Assembly (NCBI GenBank): GCA_907165275.2
Contig: OU015670.1
Span: 9,265,501 to 9,329,500 of the forward strand
DNA length: 64,000 bases
Reading direction: 5' to 3'
From: Zygaena filipendulae
Taxonomy: Eukaryota; Arthropoda; Insecta; Lepidoptera; Zygaenidae
In this document: positions 21,601-33,600 of the stretch, one piece after another
Layout of the letters: each line of letters opens with the position of its first letter
Numbering within the stretch: position 1 is the first letter of the stretch
Notes under the pieces: model-generated
Told to the model about the DNA's origin: nothing
The model's input: the letters and a program-made list of their open reading frames with translations, nothing else
The model's database searches: none
Program-made: the position numbers and the translations under genes

Positions 21601-24600
21601 TATCTCCTGACGTCACGCCGCGTCACGCACGTCTCGCCCTACAATGCTTCACTCTCACCTTGCCTTACCCCACTATACCTCACTCACATTGCCTCACTCC
21701 ACTTTACCTCCCGTATCTCCTGACGTCACTTTGCCTCACCCTATATTGCTTCACTCTCACCTTGCCTTACCCCACTATACCTCACTCACATTGCCTCACT
21801 CCACTTTACCTCCCGTATCTCCTGACGTCACTTTGCCTCATCCTATATTGCTTCACTCTCACCTCGCCTTACCCCACTATACCTCACTCACATTGCCTCA
21901 CTCCACTTTACCTCCCGTATCTCCTGACGTCACCACCTCACCCTACATTGTTTCACTCTCACCATGCCTTACCCTATTATACCTTACTCACAATGCCTCA
22001 CTCCACTTTACCTCACTCCCGTATCTCCTGACGTCACTTAGCGTCGCCCAGCTTTACTTCCCCCTCACCGCGCCGCGTCTCACCGCTCCTGCTTGTCGCG
22101 CCAGGTGCGGGCGGGCCGGTGTGCGTGATATGCTACGAGCCGGTGCTCGGCTACCCCACGCCGGGCACGTTCTGGCCGCCGTGCTGCGCGCGCGACGCCT
22201 GGTTCCACCGAGCCTGCTTACAGGTTAGCTGTTAACATATTATTGTACTAGCTGTCCCCGGCGATTTCATCCGTGGTAATTTCGGAGTTCCCGCGGGAGT
22301 TTCCTTAATTCACATAATTAATTCATTTATTTGTCACATAACTTTTTACACCCTGATGCGCTGATCGAATCCGCGACTCCCGGCATAGCAGTCATTTACC
22401 TTAGCACTACACCATTGGTGCTTGTTTGATTGTTTTTTTTTATAAATTAACATTCCCACAGCGTATGGCGCTAAGCGCGGGCATGCACTACCTGAAGTGT
22501 CCGCTCTGCAATGACAAAGACGTTTTCTACCAGGCCGTCGTCACCAATGGATACTACGTCCCTGACAGGTGAGATAACATGACAAAAAAGACAAAGTCGC
22601 TTCCCGCTTTCGGTCTATCCCTATCTATGCTTACATCTTTAAAACTTCTTAATGGATTTTGATGCGATTTTTTTTAATAGATAAGAGTCAATAATTAATA
22701 ATAGTCAATAATTTATTTTCTTTCTTCTTTCTTTCTTTCAAGAGGAACGTTTATACATATAGTTTATCCTGGAATTCCTGCGGGAACTCCGAAATTACCG
22801 CGTGTGAAACTGCCGGGCACAGCTAGTACCAGTATAAATGTGTGAACCCTCCGAGGGTTCCCCGCGCGATATTCATAAACCTCCGATTAAAAAGTATCGC
22901 ACCTATAGAGGTTGTATACCACTAGTATTTATTGTATACTAGCTGTGCCCTGCGGTTTCACCCGCGTGAGTTTCGCAATTCCCGCAGGAACAATTTTTAT
23001 CTAAAATAAAAGTAGCCTAAGTTACTCCTCATAACATCAGCTATCTGCCAGTGAAAGTCCCGTTAAAATCTTTCCAGCCGTTTCAGAGATTAGCCGGAAC
23101 AGACAGACAGACTAAAATAAAAAAAAAAAATACATTTTTCATGTAAGAAATATTTACAGAGTTGAAAGTATACACCTTTATAAAGTAAAAAAGACGAAAA
23201 AAAAACAATCAAAAAGAGAACAACCTGTGAAGGCGCTCGCCGCTCAATAGGCTAGTTTCCTGGGTAAAAAAATCAAAATTCTATTTAGACCGTCAGTTAG
23301 ATAATAAAAAAATAAAAGACACGTATTTTTTGCTTTTTTAAAATAATGGAAATATGCATAGATAAAGCGCATTAAAGTTTAGGGTGGGGGACTCGTGATG
23401 TCACAGCTCGCTATAACGTGCGAACAAACTGTAGCGAGGCGTGACGTCATGTGAAATTTCGACTTGATATATCTCCGTTATTTTTTGGTTACATAAAAAA
23501 AAAAAAAATACGTGTCCAATATTTTTTAATAATCTACAAAACGGACTAAAAAAGAAAATTTAGGAAACTAGCCTTTTGCTTTACATGCACATCGCCGCGC
23601 GCCGGTATCTTAAGGTCAATGACCTCAATCGAGCTGACCAGCTGACGCATCGCTCGCTGTGTGCGTGACGCGTACCTTGTATACGTATTAAAGTGAGCTA
23701 CGTGTATTGTGTACCTTGCGCATGTAATTGTAATGATTTTTCAATGAAGTTATTTTCCTCATATTCTGAAAAACTACCGAACTTATATTATCTTTCGCTT
23801 ATTATGTTTGATACAATGTACACTTTCTGCCCTGGAAATGTTTGCAGTTAATTTTACCACATGTTATATACTTTCATATTATCCATTTAGTTAATAGCTG
23901 TTAATTTGGAATTACAAGTTAACAACTAGCTATTTTAGTTCCACGTTGGTTTCCACGACACAAGCTCAAGCTCGGCGTGGGATCAAGTCGATCTGTGTGT
24001 TGTGGAGTGGAGTATACATATAATTCGACTGACTGACTCACTGTGTCCGCCCCCACTCCGCAGGGACGCGGCGTGGGAGCTGGAGCAGGACGCGTTCGCG
24101 GACATGTACGAGCGGGCGGCGCGCTGCTCGGCGCCGGCGTGCCGCTGCCCGGCGGGCCGGCGGCACGACGCCGACGCCGGGTGAGTGGGGGTTAACGTGT
24201 ACATACTACATACTACATACTGTATGGATAATGGATATCCTTCGACGACCCGATTGGCGCAGAGGTCACCATGCCTACCCGCTAATCAAGGGGTTCCGGG
24301 TTCGATTCCCGGTGGGGGTGGACTTTGTGTGATGAACACAGGGTTCCATTTTCCAGTCTGGGTGTGTTTATATATCTATAGTATAATATATAAGTAATTC
24401 TATGTAGTATATACCACGTTTGCTTGGTTTCCACGACACAAGCTATATTAGCTTACTGTGGGATCAAGTAGATCTGTGTGTTGTGAAGTGGATTATTATT
24501 ATTATTATTATTATTATTATTTGGACATAGATAAGCAATAGTGTGTTAACCCACACTGGAGAAATTTTGAGTAAATCGTCTTTTAAAATTATAGCGCCAT

Positions 24601-27600
24601 TTTCTGTCAACATTTTTTATGTTCAACATTTACCGCCGCACTCAGAGTCGACTTTAATGATTACTTAGTTAAGTATAGATTTAAAAAAAAAAAACTGCCG
24701 CAATCAGAGATGTTCAGTAAATTAATGTTAATTGGCATTTAACTAATTATGTTACATCTCATTAAATGCCAATTAAAATTAATTTACTGAATGTCTCTGA
24801 TTGCTGCAGTTTTGTTTTAAAAATCTATACTTAACTAAGTAATCATTAAAGTCGACTCTGAGTGCGGCCGTTAGTTACATACTTAAACAATGTAATAAGG
24901 TAAACACATAATTAAAAAACGTTCCCTAACTCTGAATAAATCGTTCTGAATAGGTAACTTAATTTTGTGGGTTAACATGTTATTGCTTATCTGCGTCCAT
25001 TTGTACCAATACTAGCTGTTCATCCGCGGGTAACTTCGGCGTTCCCGCGGGAATTCTGGGCTGCGGCTGCTTTAAACGCGATAGTGAGTTTGTTCATTAC
25101 GCTTTCACGCCTTAACGAAGGTTAACAAAGGTTGTCTGGAAGACATCGCTAGTAAAGCGATAGGACCGCCTTTTGTATGCCTTTATTTATAAGTTTTAAC
25201 GTACCTACTGTAACATTATTCTGGTGTACAGTAAAGAGAATTCTATTCTATTCTAACGGCTCGACTGATCGTGATGAAATTTTGCATACACGTTGTCAGG
25301 GGTACGAAAAAGGACATAGAGTACTTTTTATTCCGGCATTCCCTCGGGAACTCTGAAATTAACGCGGGTGAAACCGCAGAGAACTACTAGTAAATAAAGA
25401 ATTCTGCTGATGGAAAACCAAATATTTTATGTTTTTGTCCTATCCACCCAAGGGTTGTCTGGAAGAGATCGCTAGTAAAGCGATAAGACCGCCTTTTGTA
25501 TGCCTTTATTTATAAGCATTTGTTAATTACACTGTAACATTATTTTGGTGTACAATAAAGTGTACCTATTCTATTGTAAGGAAGGTTTTTCTCAACTCGA
25601 CGATGCTTCATCTCCTCCATCAGCCCTTGGGACATCAAGATGTGCCTGCTGTGCGGCAGCTGCGGCGTGCACGCGCAGTGCATGCTCCCCCCGGCCCCCG
25701 CCTCGCCCCCCGGCCCGCCCCCCGCGCGCTACGTGTGCCCCGCGTGCTCGCCCGCCGCGCCCGCGGACCTCGACCAGCTGGAGTCCAGAATCGCCGCCGG
25801 TGAGTTGGAACGTGATTCGTGATTTTTTGCTTTGCTGTTTTGTTAGTGTAATATTTCTTAACGCTCTAATGAGATTAAAAAAAAAACTCGAAACATCTCA
25901 CACACGCACGCTCGACTCCCAACAGCTTTGCACCCCTTCAGGAGGTTGAATGGGCACGTGGTTTTAAAATAATGAAAGTATAGATACTTACCTAGCTCTC
26001 CCCCGCGGTAATTTCGGAGTTCTCGTGAGAATTTCGGGATAAAAATTACCCTATGTCACTCAGGACTACCGTAGTGTCCTATAGTGAAAGAATTTTAGAT
26101 ACTATTTATTCCGGAATTCCCGCGGGAACTCTGGAGTTTGTGAGTTCGTGTGTTTGTGAGATTGTAGGGGGTAATCTCTGGATCTACTGAACCGAATTTG
26201 AAAATTCTTTCACTTTTAAAAAGCTACAGTGATTCTGAGTGACATAGGGTGTTTTTATCCCGGAATTCCGCGGGAGTTCTGAAATTACCGCGGGCGAAAC
26301 CGCGGGGGTCAGCTATAATAAATAAAGCGCATCGTGACGTCATAACGTCGTATAGATTATGACGATGACTTTATAATATAACTTAATATATCTTAGCGTA
26401 ATAAAATATAAATCTACATTAAAATTTGCACGTCCAGTAGGGCAAAAACATGCTGGACTAATCTAATTTTAAACCACTGTACACATATTTATTGTAACCA
26501 TGTTTTAAGCAAGAAAATAAATGAAATGAAATGACGTCACGATGCGCAAGACGTGATTACCCCCTATATTATCTATACTTACAAATTTTAATCTCTGTAA
26601 TATTAGTGTAGATTAATTATTATGCCTGTTACAAATGTCGAAGCTACGCCAAAACTATGATTTGGTATCCTGAAGATCTGTTGATGGAACCAGAAGGTGA
26701 ATAGTGGAACTCCTCTGTGACTAGCAAACCCACAGAACAGAAAATAACTGATAGAAGGGACATCAACTTAGTTTAGTATGAAAACAGATGAAAACGAGTG
26801 TCGCCGGGTGATTTTCGCACACAAAACTATTCATCACGCACTACAACCTTGAATAACGTAAATAAATGTACTAAACGTTTTTTGGTTACGTTTTTACTTA
26901 GTCAGTTTTCAAAATTCACATTTTTGGGAATATTGTGGAAAATATAATTGGGATACTAGCAAAATAAGTTTTGGGCAGGTGCTCTAACTTCCTTTTCAAC
27001 GGTAGCACGCCTCCCCCGCCTCCCGCCTACATTTGTCCTCTCTAGTTAATTTATTTGCTCTGTGATTAAACGACTTTTTTTTTAAATGATACCTTCGTTG
27101 TATCGCCATCTGTTGTTAAGTAGAAAAGCAGCACCACAGATAATATAATACTATACTAGAGTAGCACTCATTTTTCATTAACTCTAGCCATTTTCTTTTC
27201 TCTGTGAGCAAACCCATCCAGTTTGGGCTAAGCTGATCATGATGGGCTGTCTCGACGAGTCCAGTAGCGTGGCAAAATGGTGATTTTATGTGTTTTAAAT
27301 TACAAATATCTTATTTATCGTTTTGCCTTTATTTATCCTATAGGTTGGCTAGATGGCGCTGTACCGTTTATTTTCAAACTATCGTTTGGTGTCATAAGTT
27401 TTCATGAAACATAATTTTCCATTTGTCGCGTTACAGACAGACGGACAGGACGGTCATAACCGTCCCATACATAAAGGGTTCCGTACAAACTTGAATTTTT
27501 GTGAGGTGTTCAAGTAAACAGATCTTTGGATCCTTGATGCTTGAGCATCTGCATTCTGATTTCTGCTTCAATTTCTGTCACTAAAAGAGCTTTCAATTTT

Positions 27601-30600
27601 ATTTAACTTGAAATAAACTAATTTTTCAGCCAATTTTTTAATTTTCCAATGTGATAAAGATTAAAGAAGGGTAAACAAGCAAGTTCGTTGACAATTCAAT
27701 ATTATGGTACCATCGAATTGGATAACAGGGACTGAAAGTACTGAAACTTCTTGATGGCAATGGTAGGACAGTCGAATTTGGGCTTAGTTTGTTTTGTTGC
27801 CCATGAGTAAACCTACCTACTTTCCATTGCACATGATAAAGCTTGTTTTTCCATCTCATTTATTTTAATGCGAAATTATTTATTTATTTATTTATTTTAT
27901 TTATTTATAATTCAGGCAGGCAGTTGAAGCAACTGATAGGTGCCTGTATCCAGATATACATTACTATTTCTTATCTTTTAATTGTATCAAATATTTGTCC
28001 AATCTGTTTTTAAATATGTTAACGTTAGGTGCCAAGACTACTTCTTCCGGTAGACCATTCCAAGGTGCAAGTGCAACCACTCTGTTAGCAAAAAAGTGTT
28101 TATGTGGGTTATTCCTGGAGAGGCAGGGTCTTTGCAGTTTAAAGTGATGCCCTCTCAAACGAGTGTTGTTGTCTCTCTTAAGCAGCATTTGAAATTCCAC
28201 TAGATCATAGTGTCCGTTAAGAATCTTGTACACTTCAATGAGATCTCCTCGCTGTCGTCGCTCTATAAGAGAAGTTATCCTTAATACCTCTAATCTATCC
28301 TCATAAGGTAGCCTCCTCAGCTTTTTTTGGTATTTTTGTGAAGCTGCGATGTACCCTTTCCAGTAGGTCTACGTCTTTTTCAAAATAAGGACTCCAGATC
28401 TGGAAGGCATACTCGAGAGTTGGCCTGACATAAGTTTTATAGATTTTTAGCATTATTTCTGGCATAAGAACTCCGAAGGCTTTTCTGACGAGGTAGATAA
28501 AACACTTTGCTTTCTTCACAATGGTCGTTATATGTTCTTCCCATTTTAGATTTTCTTTTACAATGACTCCTAAATCTGTTTGCATCTGAACTGCCTGTAG
28601 ATTGATACCATCCATCTTGTAGAGCAGGCGAGGATTTCTATTTCCTATGTGTAGTATTGTGCATTTGTTAGTATTTAAATTAAGGAGCCATTCAAAGTGA
28701 TCTGAACAAAATTATGAATTGGACAAAGAAGAATTTTCCGCTGCTCAGATAAAGCTTCGCCAACTCTTACACGAAAAGTCCGTTCGCTCAGAAAAGATTC
28801 AATCCATTTAAGAAGTTTTCCTTGTATACCTATAAATTGTAGCTTCTCCAGAACGTAAGTGCTTATTCATTTATTTACTAATCATGAAATCTTGAATAAT
28901 GCTGTCTTATTTGAATTTTATGAGGAGTATGCGGTTATCTAGAAAGTGGTTCACCGCTCTGTACTTCTGACTGCAGAATCTCATGATGATCGGTTGAGTA
29001 GTTAAGGCGTAATAAAGTAACAGATAGACAGAGTTACTTTCGCATTTTATTCGGCATAAAAAACAATAAATTGTAAAAAAAAAGTGTGTTTGTCATCTCC
29101 GACGCACGAGTGGAGTTTACTCCATTATCTCTGCTTATTTTAAATAACAACGTCTTGTTGCCATAGCAACGTTTCGACTGCGCTTGAACGTAGTGGTTAT
29201 ATACCCTTTGTGCGCTTGTCTGACCACGGGGTTAAGATGCGCAACACGATAAAATTTTATTGAGCCATTTTATCGATTCTCGTTGACGTATTGTATTGTT
29301 TTGTCGACGAGAATCGGTAAAATGGCTGCTCATTTGTAAATAACGATGTCTAGTTGCCATAGCAACGTGCGCAAGACAAGTTGTGCATAAAAATAATAGT
29401 AGGGGAGTCGACGATGCTATGAGGACACGAGCGTCGTTGGGACCTATTGGGTTTAGGAAAGAGGTAAAGAGAAAATAAGGTTATTATGATGTTTTCTCTT
29501 CCACCGGTGGGTTGAGCTTCTTCAAATTAAAGAAAAATCAACCGCGCTCGAGAATATCGTGGAGGCGGTATTTTTTTACAAGTTTGTGGTAAAATAACTT
29601 ATATGCCGTGAAGGGTGTCCAGCTCAGCATTGCCTGCTCGGATGAGCAGTGCCCTTACTCCGATGGTGATGATGGGTGTGTTGTTCCAGTGATACTAACG
29701 GAGCGAAGTGCGGGCGGCGCGGCGGCGGCGCGGCGCGGGCCCGTCATGCCGAGCCGCATGTCGCTGCGTCGGACCAAGATGCGCCACGCGGACGCGCCGT
29801 GAGTACAACACGACACTACACCACACCACACCACACCACATTAAACCACACCACACCACACAACACCACATTAAACCACACTAGGTACACATCACTACAC
29901 CACACCACACTAGGTACACATCACTACACCACACCACACCACACCACATTAAACCACACTAGGTACACATCACTACACCACACCACACCACATTACACCA
30001 CACTAGGTACACATCACTACACCACACCACACCACACCACACCACACCACACCACATTAAACCACACTAGGTACACATCACTACACCACACCACACCACA
30101 TTAAACCACACTAGGTACACATCACTACGCCACACCACACCACATTACACCACACTAGGTACACATCACTACACCACACCACACCACATTACACCACACT
30201 AGGTACACATCACTACACCACACCACACCACATTACACCACACTAGGTACACATCACTACACCACACCACACCACACCACATTAAACCACACTAGGTACA
30301 CATCACTACACCACACCACACCACATTACACCACACTAGGTACACATCACTACACCACACCACACCACATTACACCACACTAGGTACACATCACTACACC
30401 ACACCACATTAAACCACACTAAGTACACATCACTACACCACACCACACCACATTACACCACACTAGGTACACATCACTACACCACACCAGGTACACATCA
30501 CTACACCACACCACACCACATTACACCACACTAGGTACACATCACTACACCACACCACACCACATTACACCACACTAGGTACACATCACTACACCACACC

Positions 30601-33600
30601 ACACCACATTACACCACACTAGGTACACATCACCACACCACACCACACCACACTAGGTACACATCACCACACCACACCGCACCGCACCCCACCGCACCGC
30701 ACCGCACCGCACCGCACCGCACCACACCACATCACATCACATCACATCACATCACATAACATCACATCACACTACACTACATCACACCGCACCGCAATGG
30801 ACCTTTATTTATGATCATCACCTCACTTTACCACACCACATGAAATTGCGCCGTGCTACAACATACCACAATATCTTATCTCACCACACCACACCACTCC
30901 ATACCACATCTTGCTTCACCACACCAAACCACAATACGTATTGGAACTATAGACGGGCAATCAACCCGGTGCTTGGGATTAAACCCGGTAAAAAATGGCA
31001 GGCTTTTATGGGGTTTCTTTAATTGGAATATATGTTTGTCTGTCAAGTTTGTAAATTTTCATTTTGTGACTTTGTAGCGGGTAATCTCTGGATCTATTTT
31101 GAAATCTACGGGAGTCCCGAGTGTCATAGGGTACTTTTTATCCCGTCATTCCCACGGGAACTCCAAAATTACCGCGGGTGAAACAGCTGGTGGATAGTTA
31201 GTAAATAATAATAATTATGATTATCACTACATAGTATAAAACATGAGACCACGTCTCGGTAACCGTAGTGTTGGACGCCCCCCTGCCAGATGGACCGATG
31301 ACCTGAGAAAGGTCGCTGGTAGTGGCTGGATGAGGAAAGCGGGAGTACTGTGGCGTGCCCTTGGGGAGGCCTACGTCCAGCAGTGGACTGCAATAGGCTG
31401 ATTGATTGATTGATAAAATTTCATTTCATTTCATTTCATTTGATTAATAGTATAAAACAAAGTCGCTTTCTCTGTCCCTATATCCCTGTATGCTTAAATC
31501 TTTAAAACTACGCAACGGATTTTGATGCGGTTTTCACCAATAGATAGAGGTTTATAACTATATTTTATCCTGGAACTCCCGCGGGTACTCCGAAATTACC
31601 GCGGGTCAGCTAGTCACTTATAACCTCTTGTTTCAGTGCATCATCATCACTCTCATCGGATTCCGGCACGGAGCGCGCGGCCGTGGCGGCACCCAAAGGT
31701 ATTTATCAGTAATTGGGTATTTTCCAGGGAATAAAAATCAAATTTCTAATAAGACCGTCAAAAAAAAAATACTAGACACGTATTTTTTGCTTTTTTAAAT
31801 TAATGAAAATAAACATAGATAAAGCGCATTAAAGTTTTGGGGCTCCTCGTGACGTCATAATTCGGTATAAGCCCCGTACAAACTGCACCGGGTTGTGACG
31901 TGAGTCGTGACGCGAAATTTCAACTCAATCTACACGACGGACGAAAAAAAAATAGCACTGACCGTCGCGTCGCTGCAGTGGTTAGCGAAAGCGACCCTTA
32001 CTGCTGTGGCGGGTGGTGCGGGTTCGATCCCCGAGTCGGGGTCAATATATTTTGTATTAACAACAAAATTGTATATAAGTAATAGCGCTGTTACTCGCGT
32101 TTTCACCCGCGTTAATTGCGGAGTTCCCCCGGAATTGTTCCATACAAACTTTTCAAAAATCCTTTCCTATCGGATGCCTACGTCATACAAAGTACACACC
32201 TTCCAAGTTTCAAGTCTCTACGATCAGCGGTTTAGGCTGTGCGTTGATCCATCAGTCATTCAGGACAAAGCATTTTATATGTATAGATAGTTATTTACGG
32301 CTTTTATTGGGTTTAAACTCGACAACCCGACAACGCTTTTATCGGGTTTTATCGCAAGCACCCGGTTGATTAATCGCCCATCTAGACTCACAGTTGACAA
32401 ATATGAATATTTCATTCAAACGCAGGCTGCCCTTAAGAACTCTGGTGGACCTTGAACATCCGTTTTCTTTCCTCAGTGTCGACCAACACATCGCTCAGCA
32501 GGCGAGAGTTGAATCTGAAATCGCCGAGGAAACCCCGCACCGCCGGCGTTCCCGAGCCGGCGGGCGACGTGCTGCGGGCCATAGACAACCAGCTCGCGTC
32601 GCCCGCGAAGCTCATAGAGCAGGCCAGAGACAAGCTTGCCGGGCGGGGCGTGGCCGTCGACGATCGACTGGTCGACAGGATCAGGCGCAAGTTCAAGAAG
32701 CCGAGACCGCTGTCGGTGAAAAAGAGGATTGTCAAGTGAGTCCACTCATATACTACTTGTTGATAACAAGTTGTTGTGGGTCTTGATCATTGTATACTAG
32801 CTGTGCTTCGCGATTTCACCCGCGAGTTTTGAGATTCCCGCAGGAACTCCAAAGAAGCCTCTCATAACATCAGCTAATGACCAGTGAAAGTCTCGTGAAA
32901 ATCGGTCCAACCGTTTCGGAGATCCACCCGCGTGAGTTTAGGAATTCCCGCAGGAACTCAAATTCTTTCATATTCTTCTTCTCCTTACAATAGAATAGAA
33001 TAGAAAAAAGTTTATTTGATACCATAAAGATAAGACAAGTACAAGCGTGTGTCTTAAAACTAGAATATTTGGTACCAAAATGGCTACCACTCAGCATTAT
33101 GCCGTGGCACTAAGTTCCACGACGCTGATTTTCAGTGGCGACACAACAAAACAAGAAAAGAATCAGCCAAATTGGTCCAGCCGTGCGCCGTGACCAAGGG
33201 AAATAGAGATTCATTTTTATATATGTAGATTACTAGCTGTCCCCCGCGGTTTCACCCGTGGTAATTTCAGAGTTCCCATGGGAATTTCGGGATAAAAAGT
33301 ACCTTATGTCACTCAGGACTACCGTAGCTTCCTATAAGTGAAAGAATTTTCAAAATCCATACAGTACATCCAGAGATTATCCCCATGCAACTTCACAAAC
33401 TCACAAACTTTGAAAACACACAATTTTGTTTCAGTGGGATACTCGAAGAGCTTTTGAGCAGCAAAAGAGAGAGTCCGAAGAGTAAGGGCCCTTTACGTAT
33501 TTGGATTTCGCCCAAGAAATGCCACCGCAGCGAGAGCACTGTCGAGGTGAGCACATCGCGCCCACAGGGAGTGTACAGACAGCAGCAGCAATATGTAAAC

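Larger units (their letters stand above)
24064..25799 (+). other. Exons 7-8: third zinc module (PHD) of the PHF7-like protein
   Basis: Exon 7 begins DAAWELEQDAFADMYERA, a PHF7/G2E3 signature, and supplies Cys280, Cys285 and Cys287. Exon 8 gives WDIKMCLLCGSCGVHAQC (Cys305, Cys308, His314, Cys317) and YVCPAC. Both exons are very GC-rich against AT-rich introns. In relatives this PHD reads histone H3 Lys4 methylation. Confidence 0.9.
29690..33546 (+). other. Exons 9-12: low-complexity linker of the PHF7-like protein
   Basis: Exons 29690-29798, 31637-31698, 32477-32735 and 33435-33546 encode a Ser/Arg/Lys-rich, Gly/Ala-rich linker (about residues 357-537). It has no recognised fold except a helical-looking stretch in exon 11 (DVLRAIDNQLASPAKLIEQA). 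Phase is kept throughout. Exon 10 is only 62 bases. These exons are supported mainly by phase and splice sites, so they are less certain than the zinc exons. Confidence 0.78.

Noticed and set aside
21030..22031. 333-codon plus-strand open frame
   Set aside because: It is the intron 4 minisatellite read in one frame; the repeat unit lacks stops and other frames are also open.
24245..24325. tRNA gene
   Set aside because: A and B boxes are present but a SINE body and (ATT)n tail follow and a full cloverleaf cannot be drawn. The same applies to 31959-32050.
29676..30104. 142-codon plus-strand frame
   Set aside because: The start overlaps exon 9 in another frame and the rest is the A/C minisatellite.
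29815..30660. CRISPR-like array of repeats and spacers
   Set aside because: Units are contiguous degenerate minisatellite repeats without unique spacers, in a eukaryotic intron.
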